A DNA stretch of 64,000 bases from Chloroflexus sp. (GTDB lineage Bacteria; Chloroflexota; Anaerolineae; Anaerolineales; Villigracilaceae), in assembly GCA_020723995.1 (NCBI GenBank), contig DYHT01000001.1, positions 62,001 through 126,000 on the forward strand, given 5' to 3'. Shown piece by piece: positions 7,753 through 14,507 of this stretch. The notes below the pieces were generated by a model that did no database searches, was not told where the DNA came from, and saw only the letters and a list, made by a program, of their open reading frames with translations. Each line of letters opens with the position of its first letter. The stretch's first letter is position 1. The position numbers and the translations under genes are program-made.

Positions 7753-8595
7753 ATGGACACCTGGCGTCTGCTCCTCACCCCTCCCGCTCGCGGCGCGTGG
7801 AACATGGCCGTGGACGAAGCCATCCTCGAATCCGTCGGGCGCGGCGCATCGCTGCCCACCTTGCGCTTGTATGCCTGGCAGCCGCCCTGTCTCTCGCTTG
7901 GTTACGCCCAACCCTTCAGCGATGTTGACCGGCCGCGCTTGCAGGAACGCGGCTGGGATATGGTCCGCCGCCCGACCGGCGGGCGCGCCATCCTGCACAG
8001 CGACGAGTTGACTTATGCAGTGGTTGCCCCGCCGGATGAACCCCGCCTGGCTGGAACTCTGCTGGAAAGTTACAACCGCCTGGCGCAGGCGCTGCTGGCT
8101 GCCATGCAATTACTCGGCCTGCCGGTTGAGATTCAGGAACATGCCGCCCTCCCCGCTGCGCAAAATACCAACCCGGTTTGCTTTGAAGTTCCGTCCACAT
8201 ACGAAATTACAGTCGGTGGGAAGAAGCTAGTCGGCTCGGCGCAGGCGCGGCGCAAAGAGGGCCTGCTCCAGCACGGATCGCTGCCCCTGAGCGGCGACCT
8301 GAGGCGCATTACTCAAGCCCTGTCCTTCCCAGACGAGGCCGCCCGGGCTCGCGCCGCCGAAAGGTTGCTGGCGCGCGCCGCGACGGTCGAAGCCGTGCTG
8401 GGCAGGCCGGTCTCCTGGGAGGCTGCGGCGCAGGCCTTTATGGCTGCCTTCTGCGATACGCTTGCTTTGAATTTAGAACCTCAAGACCTTACTTCTGCTG
8501 AAAAGGCGCGCGTCGAAGAACTGGTGAAAGACAAATATGCCCATCCGAAGTGGACGGAGAGGGTTACGGGTTTAAAAGTTGAAGGCTTGCCCTGA
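7753..8595 (+). CDS. lipM: Octanoyltransferase LipM-type (lipoate/biotin ligase fold)
   Basis: This 280-residue member of the biotin/lipoate A/B ligase fold has RRPTGGRAILHSDELTYAV (residues 72-90), NPVCFEVPS with Cys143, and GGKKLVGSAQ with Lys158. A cysteine in this position marks LipM-type octanoyltransferases, which move octanoate from acyl-carrier protein to GcvH or E2 domains by a thioester intermediate. LplA-type ligases lack it. The C-terminal codons (KVEGLP, stop) run into a dispersed repeat containing CCTGAGCGAAGTCGAAGGG, so the native tail has probably been replaced. The gene is divergent from the ABC-F gene. Confidence 0.8.
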   Translation: MDTWRLLLTPPARGAWNMAVDEAILESVGRGASLPTLRLYAWQPPCLSLGYAQPFSDVDRPRLQERGWDMVRRPTGGRAILHSDELTYAVVAPPDEPRLAGTLLESYNRLAQALLAAMQLLGLPVEIQEHAALPAAQNTNPVCFEVPSTYEITVGGKKLVGSAQARRKEGLLQHGSLPLSGDLRRITQALSFPDEAARARAAERLLARAATVEAVLGRPVSWEAAAQAFMAAFCDTLALNLEPQDLTSAEKARVEELVKDKYAHPKWTERVTGLKVEGLP

Positions 8596-8738
8596 GCGAA
8601 GTCGAAGGGTTGAAGGTCCTCCTCATAACCTTCAACCTTCCGAACCGAATAATTCCAGGGTAGGGCGGGTTTCTTACCCGCCCAAATAAGCGAATATTGA
8701 TGTCGTCGGGATTGAATCCCACCCTACGATAATGGGTT
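8584..8738. repeat. Cluster of dispersed repeats after lipM
   Basis: Three motifs lie side by side in the gap between lipM and the DUF4230 gene. CCTGAGCGAAGTCGAAGGG carries the lipM stop codon. A GTTGAAGG / CCTTCAACC tract follows, related to tracts in phoR, prmA and before the esterase gene. Last comes a unit bounded by GTAGGGCGGG and CACCCTAC with an inner TTACCCGCCC inverse. No gene is seen in this gap. Confidence 0.6.
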
Positions 8739-8742
8739 GATG

Positions 8743-9162
8743 CTACGGTGAGGACTGGACGAAAATGACATCTGCAAAGCCGAGGGCACGGAACAGGCGG
8801 GAGAGATAGGTTTCCGCATTTTGTTGGGCCAGGGCTAAAATCCCGTCTTCGAGAGCAGCCTTGCGGATCTCCTCTTCGGCGGTCTGGCGGGCGGCGGTTT
8901 CCATGGTGACGATTTTTTCGACGCTGTACTGGATCGTCTCCAGCCGCGCCAGCGAGCGCACTTCGTGGATGATCGTGACCGGGTCCGGGATGACCGTTGG
9001 CGTGGGGTTGAGCAGCCGGCTGATTTGCGTGCTCATGGCATTGTTGGCTTGCTGCAAGGGACCAATCGCGTTTGAGATGTTCCGGTTGACGGTTGTCACG
9101 GCGAACCAGGCCAGGGCAATGAGCAGAATAACCAGCAGGATTTGAGCGTATTTTTTGAACAT
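8743..9162 (-). CDS. DUF4230-like membrane-anchored protein lacking its core
   Basis: Translation from ATG 9162 gives 139 residues: a short cytoplasmic start, one membrane helix (ILLVILLIALAWFAVTTV), a helical stalk, PTPTVIPDP, then IHEVRSLARLETIQYSVEKIVT. The last of these is the beginning of a DUF4230 domain. The frame then jumps directly to TAARQTAEEEIRKAALEDGIL, which is the domain's C-terminal helix. From memory of the family, about 70-90 residues of beta-rich core are missing without a frameshift. The product may be a non-functional remnant. A TATAAT box lies 6 nt before the ATG on this strand. Confidence 0.65.
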   Translation of the reverse strand: MFKKYAQILLVILLIALAWFAVTTVNRNISNAIGPLQQANNAMSTQISRLLNPTPTVIPDPVTIIHEVRSLARLETIQYSVEKIVTMETAARQTAEEEIRKAALEDGILALAQQNAETYLSRLFRALGFADVIFVQSSP

Positions 9163-9168
9163 ATGATA

Positions 9169-9174
9169 ATTATA
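9169..9174 (-). promoter_or_regulatory. TATAAT -10 box for the DUF4230-like gene (leaderless type)
   Basis: Read on the minus strand this is TATAAT, followed by six bases (TATCAT) and then ATG 9162. No Shine-Dalgarno sequence fits in between, so initiation at or next to the start codon is likely. The divergent YdcF-like gene begins about 90 nt away. Confidence 0.5.
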
Positions 9175-9265
9175 GCCGATCAAATGACTTAAGTCTAATT
9201 CGAGGTAAGTCATGTTTCTGACCCCTCATGGTAAAATCTCCACTGTGTTGAAACAACGTGGAAAG

Positions 9266-9895
9266 ATGATTCTGAAACTGCTTATTATCCTCACTCTGAT
9301 AAGTCTGCTGGCGCTCTTGGGCGCCCGCCTGCTGACGGGTATGTATGCCCGCGCCCGCATCTACAATGCTGCCGATGTGCCTGCCAGTCGTGCGGCCATC
9401 GTCTTCGGCGCCGGGTTGCTGCGAGATGGCTCGGTTACTCCCATCCTGCGCGACCGCGTCGCGACGGCGGCGGAACTTTATTTTAGCGGCAGAATCGAAA
9501 AAATCCTAATGAGTGGGGATAATCGTTTCCTCGACTACAACGAACCCGGTGCCATGCGTCAACATGCGCTCGAGTTGGGCGTCCCGGATAAAGCCCTAGT
9601 GCTAGATTACGCCGGGCGGCGCACTTACGATACCTGCTACCGCGCCAAAGCCATCTTTGGTTTAAGCGAGGCTATTTTGGTCACGCAGAACTTTCACCTG
9701 CCGCGCGCGATCTACACATGTAATCTGCTCGGACTGCCGTCCGTCGGTGTGGCATCCGACCGCCAGCCTTATCGAAAAGCTTCTATGCTATACTGGAGTG
9801 TGCGTGAATTACTGGCAACCTCAGCCGCGCTGTGGGATGTGCACGTCACACATCCGCTGCCCGTCCTCGGCGAGGCGGAGCCGATGTTCCCATGA
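9266..9895 (+). CDS. YdcF/ElyC/SanA-like DUF218 membrane protein
   Basis: This 209-residue protein has one N-terminal membrane helix (LLIILTLISLLALLGARLL) and a DUF218 domain. The domain shows AAIVFGAGLLRDGSVTPIL, RVATAAELYFSGRIEKILMSGD, NEPGAMRQHALELGVP and ILVTQNFHLPRAIY, matching SanA/ElyC-type proteins implicated in cell-envelope integrity. The start is taken at the Met of MILKLLIIL, since the upstream in-frame residues lack a signal-like pattern. The domain would face the outside. The enzymatic role of the family is not settled. Confidence 0.78.
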   Translation: MILKLLIILTLISLLALLGARLLTGMYARARIYNAADVPASRAAIVFGAGLLRDGSVTPILRDRVATAAELYFSGRIEKILMSGDNRFLDYNEPGAMRQHALELGVPDKALVLDYAGRRTYDTCYRAKAIFGLSEAILVTQNFHLPRAIYTCNLLGLPSVGVASDRQPYRKASMLYWSVRELLATSAALWDVHVTHPLPVLGEAEPMFP

Positions 9896-9944
9896 AATTG
9901 TCAGTGATGTATAATTTGTTTGGACAACTAAACGGAGCAATCGT

Positions 9945-10144
9945 ATGTTGACAATTCGGGAACTGCAAGTTCAATATGTAACCGATGAAACGGAAAAAAA
10001 ACGGCGGTTATTTTGCCCATCGAGGAATTTCAAGAGTTACTTGAAGACCTTGAAGACTTGGTAGTCGTGGCTGAGCGTCGCGATGAGCCTACCATTTCTC
10101 ACGAAGAAGTTATTGCTCATCTGAAGCGCAATGGCCGTTTATAA
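9945..10144 (+). pseudogene. Phd/YefM-like antitoxin gene with frameshift in an A8 tract
   Basis: ATG 9945 opens MLTIRELQVQYVTDETEKK, but the frame breaks at a run of eight adenines near 9992. One extra A would restore a continuous reading that passes through AVILPIEEFQELLEDLEDL and ends NGRL at 10144. That restored product looks like a small Phd/YefM-type antitoxin. The next gene (toxin) overlaps its end in the usual way. Either the tract is a true inactivating indel or a sequencing error. A TATAAT sits at 9911-9916 and an upstream CGGAG may serve as ribosome-binding site. Confidence 0.6.
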
Positions 10145-10332
10145 AGTCGAATGGAAGCCATCTGCTTTGCGCGAGTTGTAAAAACTGCCTAGCGAGACAG
10201 CGCCTTGGATTATTAAAGCGATCAGCAGTTTGTCAATCAATCCATATCCGCAAGTGGTGAAGAAACTCATCGGTTCCGGACAAACCCATCGAATTCGTGT
10301 GGGAACTTATCGTGTGGTCTATAACATTTTTG
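10131..10332 (+). pseudogene. RelE/ParE-like toxin gene, stop-interrupted and cut by a repeat element
   Basis: Starting at ATG 10131 the frame reads MAVYKVEWKPSALREL, then TAA, then continues in frame as KLPSETAPWIIKAISSL and ends RIRVGTYRVVYNIFG. This is the order of a RelE-type mRNA interferase, with KPSALREL near the N-terminus and the C-terminal RVGxYRVVY strand. The early stop at codon 17 kills it, and the last strand is lost where a palindromic element begins (10333). The module is dead on both genes unless the antitoxin indel is an error. Confidence 0.65.
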
Positions 10333-10464
10333 GTAACTACTCAGGCTTGTCATGCTGAGCGGAGCGTTCGTTGCGGAGCGAAGCATCTCGGCCTGCTTTG
10401 AGAGAGATTCTTCGCCGCTGGAAGAGCACCAGCGGCTCAGAATGACACTCGGCTGAGTAGTTAC
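10333..10464. repeat. 132-bp MITE-like palindromic element
   Basis: The element is bounded by a perfect 12-bp inverted repeat, GTAACTACTCAG at 10333-10344 and CTGAGTAGTTAC at 10453-10464. Inside is a second inverted pair, TGTCATGCTGAGC and GCTCAGAATGACA, with GGAGCGAAGCATCTC between. It has no coding capacity. It interrupts the 3' end of the RelE-like toxin gene and ends about 20 nt before the HD-protein gene. A related core (GGATGCTTCGCTCCGCTCAG) recurs near 40570 before grpE. Confidence 0.75.
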
Positions 10465-10484
10465 TACCGATGAAAGAGAAAATT

Positions 10485-11057
10485 ATGACCCGTGACCAAG
10501 CCCTTGCTATCGTCCGAGAATATGTCAAAAACGAGAACCTCGTCTGTCACATGCTGGCCGTCGAAGCTGCCATGCAATTCTACGCCGAGAAGTTTGGTGA
10601 GGATGATGCAGAGAAATGGCGCATAGCCGGCCTGCTGCACGATTTTGATTGGGAAATCCACCCCTCGCTGGAAAGCCGCCCGCAGGCCGGTGAACCAATC
10701 CTGCGCCAGCGCGGCGTGCCGGAGGAGATAATCCGGGCGGTGCTCAGCCATGCCGACCACACCCGCCTGCCGCGCCAATCGCGCCTGGAGAAAGCACTCT
10801 ACGCCTGCGATGAAATAACCGGCCTGATCTCGGCTGTGGCTTTGGTGCGGCCGTCGCGTTCGTTAATGGATCTGGAAGCTTCATCCGTCAAAAAGAAGTG
10901 GAAGGATCGTGCTTTCGCGGCCGGCGCGGACCGCGCGGAGATCGAAAAGGCGGCCGCCGAGTTTGGTGTCGAGCTATGGGAACATGTTGCTAACGTTATC
11001 CTCACCATGCGCCGCATCGCGCCAGAATTAGGGCTGGTTGGAAATGTATGCCGGTAG
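10485..11057 (+). CDS. HD-domain phosphohydrolase-like protein
   Basis: This is a 190-residue soluble protein with HD-superfamily metal ligands: His in ENLVCHMLAVEAAM, the HD pair in AGLLHDFDWEIHP, and LSHADHTRLP further on. This is the pattern of small metal-dependent phosphohydrolases acting on nucleotides or phosphodiesters. ATG 10485 (MTRDQALAIV) is preferred; ATG 10470 adds five residues and is the alternative. The gene begins just past the palindromic element, which may supply its promoter region. The substrate is unknown. Confidence 0.8.
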   Translation: MTRDQALAIVREYVKNENLVCHMLAVEAAMQFYAEKFGEDDAEKWRIAGLLHDFDWEIHPSLESRPQAGEPILRQRGVPEEIIRAVLSHADHTRLPRQSRLEKALYACDEITGLISAVALVRPSRSLMDLEASSVKKKWKDRAFAAGADRAEIEKAAAEFGVELWEHVANVILTMRRIAPELGLVGNVCR

Positions 11058-11115
11058 AAGTGGGGGTAATCCCCACCCCGGGCGACCATAAAGGTGGCCC
11101 ATACAGGAGGTTGTT

Positions 11116-12432
11116 ATGGGTTTGCAGGGTAAAGGCTTCTTTATCTCTCTTCTCTCCGAATGCGAGGCGGGCAATCCTGCGGCAATCTTCTCTGTTGCCC
11201 AGGCTGCGGGTTTGAGCCACGTGCTGGTCAAAATTGCTGACGGGACGCAGCCGTTTGGGTTGGATGCAACAGGCCAGGACCTCAACGCGCCGGTCGTCCA
11301 GGCTTTGCGCGCTGGCGGAATCGCAGTCTGGGGCTGGCACACTATTTATGGGGATGACCCTGCGGGCGAAGCTGCACTCGCCATCGGCCGCGTGCAAGAG
11401 CTTGCCCTGGATGGTTATGTCCTCTACGCCGGAGCGGCGTATGAGCAAGCAGGTAAGGCACAAGCAGCCAGTACGTTTATGGCCGCTCTGCGCGCGGATT
11501 GGGGCGCGGTTCCGATAGCGCTGAGTTCTTTTCGTTTCCCGAATTTCCACCCCGAATTGCCCTGGGCTGTCTTTTTGGAGCAATGCGATGCCGCCATGCC
11601 GCAAGTCTATTGGGAAGCCGCCCACAATGCCGGTTCGCAATTGCGGGAAAGCCTACGGCAGTACAAGGCTTTACCCAATGCCCGCCCGTGCATTCCTACC
11701 GGCGCGGCCTATGGCCGGCCGGGCGGCTGGGCGCCAACACTGGATGATATCGCCGATTTTAATAATACAGCCAAGGACCTGAGAGTTGAAGCGGTCAACT
11801 TTTTCTCCTGGGATCCCTGCCGCAGTAATTTGTCCCCGCTTTGGGATTTGATCGCCAATTTTGACTGGCCGGCCCCGCCACAGACAAGCGCCCCCATCCC
11901 GGAGCCGGTAGCGGTTGCTGCCCAACCCGCCAGCGACGAACACCCCATGCCAGCGACGCCCCCCGCTTCCGGGACTCTGCCCGGGGTGACATCCAGCCAG
12001 CCCGCGGCCGGCGCCGAGGCGGGGATGGAGCACTTCTTCCCCCCCGCGGGCGGCGGTCAACTGGTCGCATCTGCCAGCCGGGCAGAAACTATCAAATCAC
12101 ATATTTCATCCATACCCAGCAAGCCGGATACTTTCACGACCCATTATTTGGACACCCTCCGCAGCCGCCAGGCCGCGAAAGTGTCTGCCCTATATACCGA
12201 GGATGCCGTGCATGTGCGCGGGGATAAGGTGCTGAACGGCGCGCCGATTATCCGCTCCGGTTACGCGGCCTTTTTCTACGGTTTGCCGGCCGGCGTGACC
12301 TTTGACCTGCTCGGCGTGGAAGTCATTGGTGACGTGCGCTACCTCGGCTGGAAAGCCGGCACGCTAACCGCCTACGAGTCGATCGTCCTGCGGGATAGAA
12401 AGATCATCCTGGAATATACCTATATCGAATAA
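11116..12432 (+). CDS. Barrel-like glycosidase-related domain fused to an NTF2/SnoaL-like domain
   Basis: The protein has 438 residues. Residues 1 to about 250 resemble the TIM-barrel glycoside-hydrolase-like domains of lysozyme/DUF1906 type: GKGFFISLLSECEAGNP, GLSHVLVKIADG, GIAVWGWHTIYGDDP, DGYVLYAGAAYE, AMPQVYWEAAHNAG, FFSWD. A Pro/Ala-rich linker (about 255-320) follows. Residues 330-438 (TTHYLDTLRSRQAAKVSALYTEDAVHVRGDKVLNG...) form an NTF2/SnoaL-like domain. There is no signal peptide, which is odd for a wall hydrolase and suggests an intracellular or non-classical role. AGGAGG lies upstream of ATG 11116. Confidence 0.65.
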   Translation: MGLQGKGFFISLLSECEAGNPAAIFSVAQAAGLSHVLVKIADGTQPFGLDATGQDLNAPVVQALRAGGIAVWGWHTIYGDDPAGEAALAIGRVQELALDGYVLYAGAAYEQAGKAQAASTFMAALRADWGAVPIALSSFRFPNFHPELPWAVFLEQCDAAMPQVYWEAAHNAGSQLRESLRQYKALPNARPCIPTGAAYGRPGGWAPTLDDIADFNNTAKDLRVEAVNFFSWDPCRSNLSPLWDLIANFDWPAPPQTSAPIPEPVAVAAQPASDEHPMPATPPASGTLPGVTSSQPAAGAEAGMEHFFPPAGGGQLVASASRAETIKSHISSIPSKPDTFTTHYLDTLRSRQAAKVSALYTEDAVHVRGDKVLNGAPIIRSGYAAFFYGLPAGVTFDLLGVEVIGDVRYLGWKAGTLTAYESIVLRDRKIILEYTYIE

Positions 12433-12489
12433 TGATAATAGAGAAGGGGAAATGATGTTCACCATCGAAAGGTAAACGGCGCGTTTTTT

Positions 12490-13365
12490 ATGAACATAGA
12501 AGATATCGGCAGAACATTGCCTGAAGCAATCCTGTCAGCTATCCGGCGCGGCCTCGAAGAGGACATCGGCGCGGGCGACGTGACCACGGACAGCATCGTA
12601 CCAGCCGAGGCGACTATGTCTGGGCAGATCATCGCCAAGCAGACCGGTGTCATCGCCGGGCTGGATGTGGCCGGTGCGACTTTCTCTTTGCTGGATGCGT
12701 GCATCAAATTCACCCCCCGCGTCGCTGAGGGCACTCAAGTGGAAAACCGTCAGGTCGTGGCGGAGCTATCTGGCCCGGCGCGCACCCTGCTGACCGCCGA
12801 GCGTACCGCGCTCAACTTCCTGGGGCGCATGTCGGGCATTGCCACGCTGACACGCCAGTACGTGCAGGCCGTCGCTGGGACCAAGGCGATCATCCTCGAC
12901 ACGCGCAAGACCGCGCCCGGCCTGCGGCTGATTGACAAATTGGCCGTGCGGCGCGGCGGCGGTCAAAATCACCGCACCGGTCTGTATGATATAATCCTCA
13001 TCAAAGATAATCATATTGACTTCGCCGGTTCGCTGGCCGAGGCGGTGACGCGTGCCCGGGGCGCGGCGACCCGGCTGGAGGTCGAGGTGGAGGCGCGCAC
13101 ACTGGCAGATGTGAAATCTGCACTGGAACTGAGCGTCGAACGTATCCTGCTGGATAACATGTCATCCGAGATGATGACCGAAGCAGTCAGGATGAACGCT
13201 GGGCAGGCGAAATTGGAAGCCTCCGGCAACATCTTGCTGGAGAACGTCCGTGCAATTGCTGAAACCGGGGTGGATTACATCTCGATTGGCGCGTTGACCC
13301 ATTCAGCCAAGGTCTTCGATTTTAGTCTGGATTTTATACAGGAAGTGTGCTGCGCAAAGGTATAA
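12490..13365 (+). CDS. nadC: Nicotinate-nucleotide pyrophosphorylase (carboxylating), NadC
   Basis: This 291-residue enzyme converts quinolinate and PRPP into nicotinate mononucleotide, CO2 and PPi. Diagnostic segments are EEDIGAGDVTTD, LTAERTALNFLGRMSGIAT, DTRKTAPGLRLIDKLAVRRGGGQNHR, IKDNH, EVEVEARTLADV and ISIGALTHSAKVFDFSLDF. The length is normal for the family. It is the first gene of nadC-nadA-nadB, and the nadA start follows 6 nt after its stop, so the three steps of de novo NAD synthesis from aspartate are grouped. Confidence 0.95.
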   Translation: MNIEDIGRTLPEAILSAIRRGLEEDIGAGDVTTDSIVPAEATMSGQIIAKQTGVIAGLDVAGATFSLLDACIKFTPRVAEGTQVENRQVVAELSGPARTLLTAERTALNFLGRMSGIATLTRQYVQAVAGTKAIILDTRKTAPGLRLIDKLAVRRGGGQNHRTGLYDIILIKDNHIDFAGSLAEAVTRARGAATRLEVEVEARTLADVKSALELSVERILLDNMSSEMMTEAVRMNAGQAKLEASGNILLENVRAIAETGVDYISIGALTHSAKVFDFSLDFIQEVCCAKV

Positions 13366-13371
13366 CAGAAC

Positions 13372-14463
13372 ATGGACACACACGAGATGTATTTCAAGAT
13401 GAAAGCCCGGCTCGAAAAAATCGTGCCGGACGTAGAACTGCGTTACAAGGCCGAATTGGCCGCGGAGATCATGGAACTGAAACGGGAAAAGAACGCCGTC
13501 ATTCTCGGACACAATTACATGGAACCGGCGCTGTATTATTCCATTCCCGATTTTGTAGGCGACTCGCTTGACCTCAGCCGCAAGGCCGCCCAGACCGACA
13601 AGGACATTATTGTTTTTTGCGGCGTGAAATTCATGGCCGAAACGGCCAAAATCCTGAACCCGTCCAATACCGTGCTGCTGCCTTCGGATAAAGCCGGTTG
13701 CTCGCTGGCGGCCAGCATCACCGCCGAAGACGTGCGCGCCCTCAAGCGCAAGTTCCCCGGTGTGCCGGTGGTGACCTACGTCAATACTTACGCCGACGTT
13801 AAGGCCGAGAGCAACATCTGCTGCACATCCAGCAACGCCAAAGCGGTGGTGGAATCGCTGCACACGGATACGGTCATCTTCCTGCCGGATGAATATCTTG
13901 CCAGCAACGTCGCCCGCGAGACCGGCAAGCAGATTATCTTCCCGGCCCTCACCCCTGCACCCCTCTCCCTGCAAGGGAGAGGGGCCGGGGGTGAGGACCC
14001 TCACCCCTCTCCCATCTCTGGGAGAGGGGCCGGGGGTGAGGGTGTAATGGTTGGCTGGCGCGGACGCTGCGAAGTGCACGAAAAGTTCACGGTGGCGGAT
14101 ATCGAAGCGGTGCGCGCCCAGTTTCCGGACGTGGTCATTCTTTCGCACCCGGAATGCAGCCCGGAAGTGGTGGCGGCCTCGGATTTCTCCGGCGGCACCA
14201 ACGCGATGATCAAATACGTCGAACAGACCAAAGCGCCTCATTATCTGGTGCTGACCGAGTGCGCCATGGGCGATAACATCGCCGCCGCCAACCCGGATAA
14301 GGACATGCTGCGCCTGTGCAGCGTGCGCTGCCCGCACATGAATCAAATCACGCTGGAAGATACGCTCGCCGCCCTGAAACAAAACCGCTATGTCATCGAA
14401 GTGCCGGAAGAGATACGCGTGCGCGCGGCGCGCGCCGTACAGCGCATGATTGCGATTGGGTGA
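13372..14463 (+). CDS. nadA: Quinolinate synthase NadA carrying a repeat-encoded insertion
   Basis: This 363-residue enzyme condenses iminoaspartate with dihydroxyacetone phosphate to give quinolinate, using a 4Fe-4S cluster. Recognisable blocks are ILGHNYMEPA, VFCGVKFMAETAKIL, SDKAGCSLA, GWRGRCEVHEKFTV, HPECSPEVV and CSVRCPHMN. Likely cluster ligands are Cys110, Cys233 and one of Cys316/Cys320. Residues about 192-224 (LTPAPLSLQGRGAGGE... to GGEGV) come from two palindromic repeats of 99 bp in all, exactly 33 codons, lying between the first and second ligand. The reading frame stays intact, so the enzyme may tolerate the loop. Confidence 0.93.
   Translation: MDTHEMYFKMKARLEKIVPDVELRYKAELAAEIMELKREKNAVILGHNYMEPALYYSIPDFVGDSLDLSRKAAQTDKDIIVFCGVKFMAETAKILNPSNTVLLPSDKAGCSLAASITAEDVRALKRKFPGVPVVTYVNTYADVKAESNICCTSSNAKAVVESLHTDTVIFLPDEYLASNVARETGKQIIFPALTPAPLSLQGRGAGGEDPHPSPISGRGAGGEGVMVGWRGRCEVHEKFTVADIEAVRAQFPDVVILSHPECSPEVVAASDFSGGTNAMIKYVEQTKAPHYLVLTECAMGDNIAAANPDKDMLRLCSVRCPHMNQITLEDTLAALKQNRYVIEVPEEIRVRAARAVQRMIAIG
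13946..14044. repeat. Two tandem G/C-rich palindromes inside nadA
   Basis: Two units of about 50 bp each consist of a C-rich arm (CCCTCACCCCTG..., CCCTCACCCCTCTCCC) and its G-rich inverse ending GGGGCCGGGGGTGAGG. Together they span 99 bp and preserve the nadA frame. The same family appears at 2068-2115, 14467-14505 and, as an edge, at the end of pstS (around 30479-30500). In this frame the unit reads LTPxPLSxxGRGAGGE. Confidence 0.85.
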
Positions 14464-14466
14464 CCT

Positions 14467-14505
14467 CCCTCACCCCCTACCCCTCTCCCGATGGGAGAGG
14501 GGGGA
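14467..14505. repeat. Palindromic repeat between nadA and nadB that supplies the nadB ribosome-binding site
   Basis: A C-rich arm containing CCCCTACCCCTCTCCC is followed by GGGAGAGGGGGG. The repeat fills the gap between the nadA stop (14463) and the nadB GTG (14508). Its G-rich arm is the only Shine-Dalgarno-like sequence before nadB, and pairing of the two arms could hide that site. Confidence 0.7.
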
Positions 14506-14507
14506 AA

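Noticed and set aside
13372-14463. nadA as a pseudogene because of the repeat
   Set aside because: The inserted 99 bp keep the frame and all catalytic blocks follow intact, so a working enzyme remains plausible.
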